A DNA stretch of 64,000 nucleotides from Mugil cephalus (taxonomy: Eukaryota; Chordata; Actinopteri; Mugiliformes; Mugilidae). The notes under the pieces are model-generated. The model saw only the letters and a program-made list of their open reading frames with translations. It did not search any database and was not told the origin of the DNA. The position numbers and the translations under genes were made by a program. Location: the NCBI RefSeq assembly GCF_022458985.1, contig NC_061785.1:5384204-5448203 (forward strand), given 5' to 3'. This document shows positions 23,801 through 33,800 of the stretch, in pieces. The stretch's first letter is position 1; every line of letters begins with the position of its first letter.

Positions 23801-26800
23801 TTGACTCCAGAGTGAAGGCTGCCCACGCGCTGCATGCCTACACTCCTGGCTCCTGCGATTGGCTTTGGCGAACACTCGTATCTTGTAACAATCGTATCGC
23901 CATGACACATTAAAAAATGGAGAGAGTGAGGAGCGCGTTGCATATTTTACTATAAATAACACATTGTGAAAAGATGCAGTTAAGCCTTGAAGTTGAAGTA
24001 AAAGCAGAGAAGATGCATTTAAAGTTAAATTGCATCGAATGTGTCCTATGAGGACTCTGACAGTGTTGTATCTTTATATTGCAGATCATTATTTTTGATT
24101 CATTAGTATTTAAGGAGCTTGTTAGCATTGTAGTTATCTCAATGTTATCTTCACCTTTATGATAAATGTCAGGGATCAGTCATGAAATGTTATCAGGTTT
24201 GGCCTACGAGCATGAAGAAATAGAAAATAAAAGGAATTAAAAAAGTGCAAAACCACTGACGGGAGACGTAAAAAACACTGAACCATCTTCCGATAATCCA
24301 ATGTTCTGCTGGGAAACTTTTGGACTTCGGACCTGGTATTCATTCATGTGGATGTTGCAGCCTGACGCAGACACACACAAAAAGAAAAAACACTTTAGAA
24401 ACGACCTGGCCTCTAAATCCCTACTGTGTGGGATGATCCACAGAGCCCCAGGGGCCTCCACTGTGGTTCCATGGTGTAATGGTTAGCACTCTGGACTCTG
24501 AATCCAGCGATCTGAGTTCAAATCTCGGTGGGACCTTAATTAAGCTGCACAATATTAAAAAAGGAGGTCATAACGTTATGGCTGATTGGTGTACCTAATA
24601 CAGCGTATTTATTTTCTGCTGAACAGACGCCATAAATATAATCTAATATATAATCTTATCTACACTCAAATCTGTATTGATGCAGTCAAAATAAAAATGA
24701 TTTCATTTGATCTTCCAGAAATTTCATGATTGTGTAACTGATGGTTTCAGCCAGACAACAAGATGATCAAGCAGTAGCTGCTGTGTATGTGGTGGTGTAA
24801 AAAAACCCCTGAATGATTGCAACCAAGTGATGAGAACACCTAGTCAATTTAAATAATCCGTCTGTGACAAGATATAATCCTCATTCAGGAACAGTGTGCA
24901 TCTTTAGCTCATTGTTACGTCATGATGTGCATTTCCTCTTTGGTTGCCACCAAACAAATCCTCTGCAGACGCCAACTGCAACGTGGCTGAATAAAAGGCT
25001 GTTGACTGTATAACTGTAACGTGATGTTTGGAAATCAGTCACACCTTGTTTGGGTTTTCGAGGATAGCACTGCTTTTGTCAGAGTTTTGCATAGTTCCAA
25101 ATATATGAGTGTGAGACGCACGTGCAAATATTTGCAAATTCACACTGTATTCAACATTTAGGTTTAACACACGCTTCCCACCAGCAGTGGTGAGGATAAG
25201 TCATTACTAGCCTTCCTGTGAACAAAACATATGTTAAAATTACAACAAAAAAATGAGAATAATAACAATAATAAATATCTAAAACCTTTATATAACATAT
25301 TTATCCTTCCGAGACCCAGCGTCATCATATGGGGACATTACGTTTTAGGTTTGCTGCAGCTTATTCTGCTTCATTTAGAGCTGTTGTCCTCATTAGGAGA
25401 CACTTTTGTCTGCCATGTACTGGTAGCAAAGGGTCAATACACTTGTTTATTTATGCTAATTAACTTTTCTAGTTTTATATGACATGAAAATTTAACAAAT
25501 TAAAAGAGTACACGTTTGAGGACATTGGGATTTCATTATGTTTTTGCATAAAAATAAACTGTTTTATATTTCGGTACACATTGGTGACTTAAATAGTATT
25601 ATACAGTGAAATAATCCCACATAATTTATTTCAAACTTCCAGTTCCAATATGATTATTGCTTATTTTTTATACTTCTTAGGTCCTACTAATCCCAAATAC
25701 CTAAAGATCTTAATCTTATTAAAGAAATTAGGATGCATTCCAATCAAATGCTTGGGTCTCTGGAGGATAATAAATCTCTAAAAAAGTATCTATTTGTACT
25801 ATTTATCACTTGTCATGTGGATTGTTTCCTGACAACGTGTTTCATTTTACAGGGTTCTGCTGTTAAAAGTAAAAAAAATTTCCATGAAAATATTTGTTTT
25901 TTATGTAACCGGTGTAATGTCTTCGTGCTCGCTGCTAAGATTCGACGTCGGAGGCCGACGCCTGCCACGCTCTTCAGACTGACAGACCCACCGTCACCAG
26001 AGGAAGACAGCGGCACACATCAGGTACGTCCTGACAGTTAATCATTCACAAGGCATTTGCATTAAATTTCAACGGTTGCAGAGGAGAACAAGAAACTACC
26101 GCAGTACAATACGATGCTCTCTTGTTTTGAGTTGTGTCTGAGAATTTGTTCTGATAAGCCCTTTATGCACATAACTGCAACATTCACAGCCTTGTTCTCA
26201 GCGGTAGATCTAGACAAGTTTACATTGTGTGGCATGAGGATTTAACGGGGAGGCGTGGGAGGATGGTATTTGGCAGTTGCCACGTAAAAATACTGTAGGT
26301 AAATAGATTCCTCTCATTTCTTCTCACTTTCTCTCCCTGGTTTCCTTTCAATTTGTCTCCATACACTGATCAGGCATAACATTATGACCACCTTCCTAAT
26401 ATTGTGTAGGTCTCCCTTGTGCCTTGTGTCTGGTCCAGGTCATTAAATCCACTACTGAATCTCTACTCTGTGGGATGATCCATAGAGCCCCCCTCCCATT
26501 AACCCATAGGCCACAAAAGCCTCCACCGTGGTTCCATGGTGTAATGGTTAGCACTCTGGACTCTGAATCCAGCGATCCGAGTTCAAATCTCGGTGGGACC
26601 TTAATTAAGCTAAATTTTGGGGCTACTGTGCTAGGCTAGGGTTAGCGACTCGATCCCCAGAATGTTCCACGTGCCAAAGTCCCCTTGAGCAAGACACTGA
26701 ACCCAGTAAAGTGCTTTGAGTACCAATAGATACAAAGATCATTTACTAACAAATGTAGGAATACCAGAGCAGAAGTTTCCCAGCAGAACATTGAACTGTC

Positions 26801-27265
26801 ACAAGCTGGTCAATGTCACGTCTAAGTGGTCATAATGTTCTGCCTGATTCATGTAGCTGTATCTAATCTTTGTGTCTCATCGCTTTCTGCTAACTATTCA
26901 AAAAAATAACAGTCATTTACTTTTTATTTGTACGTTGTCTAAGGGCCGCATTACGTCAGAGGTGAGTAACATACAGTGAGTATAAATGCAAATAAGAATT
27001 TGCATGTTTTATTCTGCAGTGGGTTCTGGGAGAAAATGGAGCCCTGAAAGCCAAACTGGTTCACATGTCAACCTACCAGCCGCCCTCGCTTAAAGGTAAA
27101 TGCGCCATCTTTAAATTATTTCGCATGTGTTTCCATTTACATAACACAATGAAAAAAAGAAAAAAAAAATGGGAGACCTAATTCTGCTGTGGCAACTGAC
27201 ATGTGGTCTATATCTGTCTGGACTACGTGAATATCCCTAAAAACAAAACACACAGAGTTGTGTGC

Positions 27266-27318
<53 letters not shown>

Positions 27319-28779
27319 TGTGTGTGTTGTGTAAGATTAGGAGCAGAGACAGCTGTGAGTCTGTTCTGGATCATCCTGGATTATAGGATGGGTGCACAGC
27401 TGCAACACGGTCACACAAGTGCACGCACGCACACAATCACTCAGGGAAATATGTCAAAATAAACACACTAGATTGGTTAAAAAAATATATACACATATTT
27501 TACTTTTCATGTGTTTTGTGAAATTTATGGCTTTGACCCTTGTAATCATGCTGTTCTATTAGATTTATTTGCGCATATGTCAAATATAACATACACGTCT
27601 CCACCTTAAATCATACATTTAAATATATTTTCCCTAAAAAAAATAAATAAATTTCCAGATTCTTGACATTTACCCTTTTATTAAACTGTAATTAAATAGA
27701 AACAGTATATTTTGTATATGTATTTGCACACAGATGACTTTGTTCTATTAAAAAGTGAGATTATTCTTATATTTGAGACATAACTCATTAACCTTTAGAG
27801 CCGGGGTCTTCAGTGTTTTTCAGACCTCCAGACTGATGGAGATTAAGTAGGGACCCGTAGCCTTCTATATTAAACTTGGCCTAGCGCTAAATATACATTA
27901 TTATTATTATATGAAGAGCTGACTGAAAGATAAAGTCTTCTGCCTCCATTTATCCATTTATATGTTGCATTCATGTTAATGTGTATTTAAAGACATTTAA
28001 ATTTGTTGGGGAAAATGTTTAAAAATATATTAAAAAAAATGTCTAATCAACCAACGATTTTGAGGGAGGAGCTGTCTCAATAGCTTCCTATACACAGTAG
28101 GCCCCGCCTCATCACTGCTGAGCCAATCATGAGGCTGAACATTACACGCTGACGTCCCAGAGGCACGATGTGGTATTAAACGAAGAGAAGCTAACAGTGC
28201 AGCTCGCTACCATCAGCCAACAACTGAGGCCAAATAGCTTTGTCACTTGAACGAAAAATAGAAATAGAAAAAATATTTGAATAGTTATTATTAATATTAA
28301 TGTACATTTACAATTATATAGAACACTTATAGCAGGTTCAGGTTGGCCTGAAAAACATTGAAGAGCCCTGATCTAGAGGCTGGTAATGACCTTTTCTTGC
28401 AGGTATAGCGATGCTCCACGTCTCCCTAAATGGTCACTTCATATTTTTCAGCTGTCCAGAGGATGGCCCAAGCCCACTTCTCCTCCCTCGACATGAAGTC
28501 TGTGGACAAAGAGGACACCTCCTCCTCTGATGATGAAGAAGAGGAGAACCAGGATGAGCAGAGGCAGCGGACACCCTCTCTCACAGGTGAGCGGGATAGG
28601 ACAGTTCGCCTCATTTCTCTTCTCTTCTCAGACTCACAGAAAATTCCTCTGTATCAGATTCAAGAGAAGAAAGCACGTCGCTGAGAGATCGGCGTGGCCT
28701 GATGGACGGTTCGACAGAAAGCGGCGATCTCAACCAACGCTGTGAAGATAAGGAGGAGGCCAAGGGGAGAGGGGAATGA
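17819..28779 (+). CDS. ppp1r1b: DARPP-32, protein phosphatase 1 inhibitor
   Basis: Exons: 17819-17953, 25940-26023, 27020-27095, 28452-28586, then 28640-28779 or a shorter end at 28684. Phases match at every join. The protein contains KIQFSVP (residues 25-31), the PP1 docking motif, then QLDPRQVEM, then IRRRRPTPATLFRL, the PKA site, with Thr52 equal to human Thr34. When phosphorylated there, DARPP-32 inhibits PP1 downstream of dopamine receptors in the cytosol and nucleus. Exon 3 ends in PPSLKA and exon 4 continues VQRMAQAHF, matching human PPSLKA-VQRIAESHL. An acidic run, SSSDDEEEENQDE, fits a CK2 site. The N-terminus is about 18 residues longer than in human. The residue before PPSLK is Gln, where human has the Cdk5 target Thr75. 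For the last exon, the acceptor at 28638-28639 gives a 46-codon Ser/Glu-rich tail typical of the family; reading straight through, or splicing at 28631, stops at 28684. Confidence 0.93.
18351..18382. repeat. (GAG)n trinucleotide repeat
   Basis: Ten or so GAG/AGG units in ppp1r1b intron 1. Confidence 0.95.
21058..22172. mobile_element. 1.1-kb nonautonomous DNA transposon with inverted ends
   Basis: The two ends are near-perfect inverted repeats of about 30 bases: TATGGTGGCCCTGAAGGTCA at the left and, reverse-complemented, TACGGTGGCCCTGAAGGTCA at the right. A direct GCTTTG flanks both sides (21052-21057 and 22173-22178), a possible target duplication. No transposase frame is present. The left subterminal region is expanded into a minisatellite. 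The interior includes a widespread fish repeat (around 21750-21870, with CAAGTGGCCACTCGATGAAC). I cannot name the superfamily with confidence. Confidence 0.75.
21076..21222. repeat. 20-base/40-base minisatellite
   Basis: Alternating 20-base units CACAACAACATTTCACAAAA and CACAGCAGCATTACAGAAAA, about seven units in all. A single degenerate unit is found in inverted orientation just inside the right end of the same transposon (about 22120-22150), so the array arose by expansion of subterminal sequence. Confidence 0.9.
24247..24593 (+). mobile_element. Tc1-like MITE carrying tRNA-Gln
   Basis: The left end is eroded (starts at about AAAACCACTGACGGGAG). The interior has ATGTTCTGCTGGGAAACTTT and CATTCATGTGGATGTTGC. 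The right end is GAGGTCATAACGTTATGGCT. A tRNA-Gln gene sits at 24465-24536, between GATGATCCACAGAGCCCC and TTAATTAAGCTG. Nonautonomous. Confidence 0.8.
24465..24536 (+). tRNA. tRNA-Gln (anticodon CTG), transposon-borne
   Basis: A 72-base sequence that differs from the standard vertebrate tRNA-Gln(CTG) at only a few sites. The acceptor stem GGTTCCA/TGGGACC pairs throughout with one G-U. The anticodon loop is CTCTGAA within stem CTGGA/TCCAG. The T arm, CTGAG-TTCAAAT-CTCGG, has one wobble pair. No CCA is encoded. No T-run terminator is seen immediately downstream. It could be functional or a recent pseudogene. Confidence 0.85.
26190..26361. mobile_element. Repeat segment shared with 31485-31639
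   Basis: Both segments contain GTAGATCTAGACAAGTTTAC, GGGAGGATRGTATTTGGCAG and TTGCCAC, and both are followed directly by a Tc1-like end. The GGTAGATCTAG start resembles hAT-like ends. It is either a composite repeat or a local duplication. Confidence 0.6.
26362..26855. mobile_element. Tc1-like MITE carrying tRNA-Gln, rearranged
   Basis: The left border reads ACTGATCAGGCATAACATTA and TGACCACCTTCCTAATATTG, the right-hand Tc1 terminus in reverse. The right border reads AAGTGGTCATAATGTTCTGC. The tRNA and its flank GGGATGATCCATAGAGCCCC are in the same orientation as in the 24-kb copy, so part of the element is inverted relative to its ends. It lies in ppp1r1b intron 2. No transposase. Confidence 0.8.
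26530..26601 (+). tRNA. tRNA-Gln (anticodon CTG), transposon-borne
   Basis: Best preserved of the three copies: all stems pair, including T arm CCGAG/CTCGG, and the only oddity is a G-U at the fourth acceptor pair (GGGACC where the standard gene has GGAACC). The B-box core GTTCAAATC is intact and a TTTT run at 26615-26618 could end transcription by RNA polymerase III. Flanked by transposon sequence on both sides. Confidence 0.9.
27269..27333. repeat. (TG)n microsatellite
   Basis: Long TG run in ppp1r1b intron 3, interrupted once near its end. Confidence 0.95.
27801..28370. mobile_element. hAT-like nonautonomous element with target duplication
   Basis: The left end reads CCGGGGTCTTCAGTGTTTTT and the right end, reversed, CAGGGCTCTTCAATGTTTTT; the two are inverted copies. 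The flanking octamers CTTTAGAG (27793-27800) and ATCTAGAG (28371-28378) agree at six of eight places, as expected for an aged 8-base hAT target duplication. It sits in ppp1r1b intron 3. The interior has GCTGAGCCAATCATGAGGC, shared with the copy at 2.7 kb. Further partial copies lie at about 43361-43560 and 62660-62830. Confidence 0.7.
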
Positions 28780-29091
28780 AAGAGAGGACGAGAAGACGAG
28801 GATCGGAACGTGCGGCACACGTTTGCATTGTGTGTATGTATGCGAGTATGTATGCGTGTGGTTTTGGGTCACTGTGTGTGCCTGCAGGGAACAAGCGAGC
28901 TGAATGTGGAAACTCAAACGGCCATCGAGGAGGGTCATAAGAATATCAATGAGGGGAAGTTTTAACCTGAGACTCGGGAAGGAAATCACGTCTCGGTTCA
29001 GCCAAAGAAGCCGCGGCCAAATCCCAATCAGCACAGGACACAGCACGGGAAGTGAAATGTGGGAACTGCTAAAAACTGGGGTGTTTTCATA

Positions 29092-29097
29092 AATAAA
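29092..29097 (+). terminator. ppp1r1b polyadenylation signal
   Basis: AATAAA about 310 bases past the longer stop codon. A second AATAAA at 29544-29549 could give a longer transcript. Confidence 0.5.
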
Positions 29098-29099
29098 TA

Positions 29100-30746
29100 A
29101 ATGTTTCTTTTGGTTAGTCTCAAATGATATCCAACAATGTATGAACGTGTTTGTAACTTTAGAGCTGGGGTGCCACTTAGGGTTAGTCTCCTCCGCCTTT
29201 TAGGTCAACGAAATCAAAGAGGAAGATGGATTTCGGACAATGTGAGCAGTCCCCAGCACAGTTAGACCTGATTACATCACATCAGACTAATCCAACTAAT
29301 CACGATCACACAGCACAATTTTTTTTTTCTGGTTCGATATTATAAACAGGCTTTTTGTAACACGGGGGATTAGGAAACATGATCTGATTTTTGTTTTTTT
29401 TTGGTTGGCACGGTGCACGTAGGGCTGGGACGGAAAAAAGAACCGACTTTCATTTTTTTATTTTTCAAAAGCATAAATGTACACGATTAGAGCGAAAGTT
29501 CATTCATGACCCTGTGTATAAATGATGTTTCGTGCTGGTTGCTAATAAAAAATTGATGATAGTTTGCTGGTGTCTGTGTGATTGAGGTCCAGCCATAGTC
29601 ATGCAGCAAATAATTATTTGTTAGTTTGGAGGAAAAACTGAAGAACACTTATTATTATATTATTATGCTTGATGGGTTTTACTGTACTTTCTTTTGCGTG
29701 TATCCAGACTGTAAAACACTAATTTATCATGGCATGCATATAGACTTCAGCTGTTTTGGAGGTAAGAAATGGTCTTATATGATAGAAGTTTGATAGATTG
29801 AATTTAATGGTGTTTGTGATCGATATGTTTGTGTCAAAGACTACTCCAAGATATATTTTGGTCACAAATTTCTTTTTTAACCATTTAATAACACAATTAA
29901 AGCAGTGCAGTGGTGTGGCGGTTAGCACTGACAGTATTGTGTCCAAAGACGTGCTCATTATGCTTGTTAGGTGTGAGTGTGAATGGTTGAAAATGAATGA
30001 ATGAAGGAATGAATTGCAAAGTTTTGGGCCATTGGCTGATATTTAAAGAAAATTTAAGGTGGCCAATGGTCACATCTAGTGGTCAGTGCCTCTAATTACA
30101 CCGTAAATCGTTTTTATATTTTAAAATCACCTGAAGTAACATGTTCATAGACGAATTAACTGGACCGTGAAGCTGTGGAAAATGACGCAATGGATAACTC
30201 ATTATTTTAAATTTTTTATTTTGTTTTTCCATTTTCATTCTTTGCTTATATCATCTTAACATCGAGACAAGTAAACTTAATGAAAACTCGAGCTGTGTTT
30301 TTATTCATAGACACAGAAAGAATAGAATAATCTATCAAAACACCATTTACACACAACTAGATAACTGGATTTTGGATTATTTGTTTTATGGTATGCAATA
30401 TAAGTTAACAAAAAATAGGAAATACATTCTTGTTGCTGTAGGAGCTGTCTTTGAACTGGAGGGGGCGATGTGTGATCACATTTATAAAGAATAAACAGAA
30501 AAAAAGGGCTTGTTCTATTTCATCCATCTTTGGAAAGGGAATTTAATGTAAAATAAAATGGGATAAAATGAAATGTGTTGCCATTTTCTTCCTTGAGATT
30601 CAGCTTTTTCAAAATTCATCACAATCAAACCAACTTTTTTTTTGTTATTATTTGCAAAACTGCAAATTTATTTTTAATTTAATGTATAATATTTACTCAT
30701 TTAATTTCTTATTGTTATTTGCCCTCTTCGCCTCGTCTCCTGCTCA
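29100..30746. other. Intergenic region between ppp1r1b and pnmt (tail to tail)
   Basis: The two genes converge here. stard3 and tcap, which separate these genes in mammals, were looked for and not seen. The pnmt poly(A) signal (AATAAA on the minus strand, 30667-30672) is at the right. Segments at 30040-30100 and 30410-30490 have diverged counterparts at 33820-33870 and 34510-34590. Confidence 0.6.
30667..30672 (-). terminator. pnmt polyadenylation signal
   Basis: AATAAA on the minus strand 75 bases beyond the pnmt stop codon. Confidence 0.6.
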
Positions 30747-32815
30747 TTAATCCTTCCTCGCCTTGACAAAAAACACTCCAGTCACGTCATCAACCCCCAC
30801 CCTCATATCCTGAGGCAGCGTGTAAACTTCCAGCCGGATCAGGGTGTAGCCGCTCTCCTTCAAGCTGGCGCAGACCTGGGCCTCGTTCAGCGGCACCACC
30901 GGGATCCTGACCCCGGGCCCTCCGAAGTAATAACTCTCCCCCAGGGCTCCGATGAGCAGGAGGTGGCCGCCGGGCCGCAGGAGCTTCCCAATGTGGCCCA
31001 GGGCTCTGGTGAAGGCGGCCAGGTCGGGGCTGACGCTCTCCAGGCAGAAGCAGGACACCAGGCAGTCGGCCCCGGCCGAGGGAAGCGCGTCGGGGGCCAG
31101 AGCCTGAGAGCAGTGCACGTCGATGGGGAGGATGTCTATGACGACGCGGCGCAGCTTGGCCGCTTTCTCCGTCCACTCCGAGGGTCTGGCAGAGACAATA
31201 TCAATGAATGATGGAATACTTACTTAAAAGCAGCTGTTGCACATCTGCAATACAACATGGTATCTTTGCATCTTCAGTATTTATGGTGCTTTCGGTTCCT
31301 TGTTTTAAATGAGGAGTCTTTGCAAGCATGTTCACACATGTTCATGTCTGCATGAAGATTATTTGATCATTCTGTTGATCCCTGACTTACTTTGGTTGAT
31401 GCTAAAAGACATTCGCTTTAGTCTGGACTGTATATTTAGTGGGATGCTAATATACTCCATGCACTAAATGCAGTATTTGCACATTCACAATTGTTCCCAG
31501 TGGTAGATCTAGACAAGTTTACATTGGAGCGGGGAGGCGAGGGAGGATAGTATTTGGCAGTTGCCACATAAAAGTACTGTAGGTAAATGGATTCCTCTCA
31601 TTTCTCTCTGGTTTCTTATTATTTTCCATTTTTTCTCCATACACCGATCAGACATGACATTAAGACCACCTTCCTATTATTGTGTAGGTCTTCCTTGTGC
31701 CGCCAAAACAGTTGTGACTCATCAGAGAATGGACATTGGCCTTCTTAGGGTGTCCTGTGGTGTCTGGCAGCATAATGTTGTTAGTGGGGGGTCTTTAGGT
31801 CCTATGGGTTGAGGAGAGGGGCCTCTGTGGATTATCTCACAAATACTTGATCAGTTTGGGATCTAGTGAATTTGCAGGCCAGGTCAACACCTTGTGTCAT
31901 GTTTTTTTTTTTTTTTTTTTTTGAGTAAAAAAACTAAACCTAAAACTATTTTATGCCTGTGTCAGGCTGCATCCTGCTGGGGATGGTTGCTAACATCAAG
32001 GAGAGTCATTGCTATTGGGTGGGGGTGCCTGTTTGAGTAACAAACACTTGACAAGTCACTTGTCAAGACACTTTTGAAACCAATTTGATGTTACAAATGC
32101 ATTGCACACAAAGGATAATTTTCTGTTCATTCGATTTATATAATTTGACGATAATAGTAAAATGATTATAATATCTCTTTTACGTTAAGTAATTTAAACG
32201 GTTTGAGGGGAGCGTTTCCATACCGTCGCCCCTCCAGCTTGCAGACGTGCTGTAGATACGGCGTCCAGTCCAGGCTGCATCCTCCTTCATCCTGCAGCCA
32301 GCGCCTCAGCTCCCGGCGGTTCACCTCCAGGAAGTCAGTCAGGATCACTTTACTGAAAACCTCGCAGCCACTCAGCACCTGATAGAGGGTGGGACCCGAA
32401 CCTATGTCCACCAGGAGCTCACCGCCCACGTCACCTGGGGAAACAAACACTTTTATGAAGTCATTTTATTTTTTAAAACAAATTTCTAGACACAGAAATT
32501 AATTGAAAGTTGTTGTTTCTAATCTGTGTCCCATATTAAATATTAAAAGTGCATTTACTTCAAGCAGTAGCTGCAGGAGTTTAAGAAATAAATACACCAC
32601 AAATCAGTTTCTGCGATCTAAGATCCGGTCTCCTTACCTTCAGTGAAAGCTCTGTGCAGACAGGCCAGTTTCCACGGCACAATACTGTCTTTTCTTGCAA
32701 AATCAGCCCTCGGTGGAGTGTAGTTGTACTGTAGATACGCCGCAGGGTCGAATTTCTGGTAGCACGCTGCCATGGCCGCCACTCCATTCTCCTTTCCCTT
32801 TCCTTCCAGCGCCAT
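30747..32815 (-). CDS. pnmt: Phenylethanolamine N-methyltransferase
   Basis: Three exons: 32638-32815, 32224-32434 and 30747-31185, all with GT-AG borders and matching phases, giving 275 residues (human 282). The enzyme moves a methyl group from S-adenosylmethionine to noradrenaline to make adrenaline in the cytosol of chromaffin and some neural cells. Visible family marks are YLQYNYTPPRADF in exon 1, the cofactor motif DIGSGPTLYQVLS (from residue 69), TDFLEVNRRELRRWL, IDILPIDVH, FCLESVSPD, LLRPGGHLLLIGALGES and GVDDVTGVFF. Residues matching human Glu185, Glu219 and Asp267, which hold the substrate amine and catechol region, are all present. The start ATG at 32815 is followed by a short variable N-terminus; a second in-frame Met is at codon 15. 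A TATA box is about 75 bases upstream. Intron 2 contains a Tc1-like relic. Confidence 0.97.
31640..32035 (-). mobile_element. Tc1-like MITE relic in pnmt intron 2 (no tRNA)
   Basis: Starts with ACACCGATCAGACATGACAT and AAGACCACCTTCCTATTATT, the right-hand Tc1 terminus in reverse. The interior matches the empty copy at 13.7 kb, including GGACCTAAAGACCCCCCACT when read on the minus strand, so no tRNA is present. The far end is lost after a poly-T run. Confidence 0.75.
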
Positions 32816-32889
32816 GTTTTCTTTGCGGTTACAACTTCTGTCTCTGGAGATCAACCTTCGGGTGCACTGCATCCCCCCCCTGAGCTGAC

Positions 32890-32896
32890 TTATATA
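32890..32896 (-). promoter_or_regulatory. pnmt TATA box
   Basis: TATATAA on the minus strand, 75 bases upstream of the pnmt ATG, at the right distance for a short 5' UTR. Confidence 0.7.
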
Positions 32897-32909
32897 CCTG
32901 TGTGCACGT

Positions 32910-33300
32910 ATCTGTGCTAGCACGTGTGTGTGCCTGTGCTTTGGGCTGCTCTGAGTTTCATGTCCATATTGGAGATAGCAATCCTGTTTTTAGGACCGCG
33001 CTTGCCTGATAGCATTGCTCAGTGGCCCGGGGCAATGATACAATCAGATCAGGGGGCTTCCTCCAACACTAGACCCACTAATGGACTCCTCCCGGGGCTT
33101 TCAGGTCCTTCACCCACCTCTCTAAGGCCCGTCATATCTGCACAATCATGCTAAAGGGCCTTTTACACTCAGACCAGGTTTGTCTCAGGCAACCCCTCGA
33201 AAGACACAAACAGGTCTCTCTTGAAGACAAACAGATTTGCCTGCGTCTTAGTCAGCCATTTTATTTGATGATACAGTTTATATTGAGTTTTGGAGATCGG
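32910..33300. repeat. pnmt upstream segment, first copy
   Basis: Shares a collinear series of blocks with 34750-35060: GTGCTTTGGGC, CTGAGTTTCA, GAGATAGC, ATCCTGTTTTTAGGACC, ATCTGCACAATCAT, CTAAAGG and CAGGTTTGTCT. Together with matching blocks on the other side of pnmt it suggests an old local duplication. Confidence 0.65.
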
Positions 33301-33800
33301 AAGTAGGAGAAAGGTAAACAGCCAAGTGTTTCATACAAAATGGGAAGTTGTGAGGCAGAAAAAGGTGTTACTTCTGATGGAAAAACATTTCCGTGTTGTA
33401 GATGTTTAGGAGGAAATGATGAACAACTTATTTTAGGTTGAAACAAGTTGAGGTAACAGGAAATTATGTACAAGGAAGTTTGTTTATACACATTTGAATA
33501 TACACACTTTTTACATTGACTTGAAATTAAATTTGTGCATTTTGGAGGCAAAATATAACATAATTGCAGTAAATAACTGTTTTCTTTCTTTTTCCACATG
33601 TATGATATTCACAGTTAAACCAAGGGATTGTCAGAACTCAAATAAAGCTGTTTAAAAAGACTGATACTTGATAGGTTTGCAGAAAAGGGGTTGTCTTATA
33701 GTATTTTGGTTATTAGTTTCTCTTTACCCATTGTGATTACTAAGAAACTTTGCATTGAGAAATTAAATTACCATCATAAAACAAAGTGTGTTTTGGGGAG

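Larger units (their letters stand above)
17954..25939 (+). other. ppp1r1b intron 1
   Basis: An 8-kb intron without other exons. It holds a GAG repeat (18351-18382), a non-repetitive enhancer-like stretch (about 19140-19800), a 1.1-kb TIR element (21058-22172), and a tRNA-bearing Tc1-like MITE (24247-24593). Between these, 22180-24240 shows no feature I can support. Confidence 0.7.

Noticed and set aside
29100-30746. Search for stard3 and tcap between ppp1r1b and pnmt
   Set aside because: No START-domain or titin-cap exon was recognised; the interval is only about 1.6 kb.
30790-31211. Alternative frames across pnmt exon 3
   Set aside because: Arg/Pro-rich shadow frames of the pnmt coding exon.
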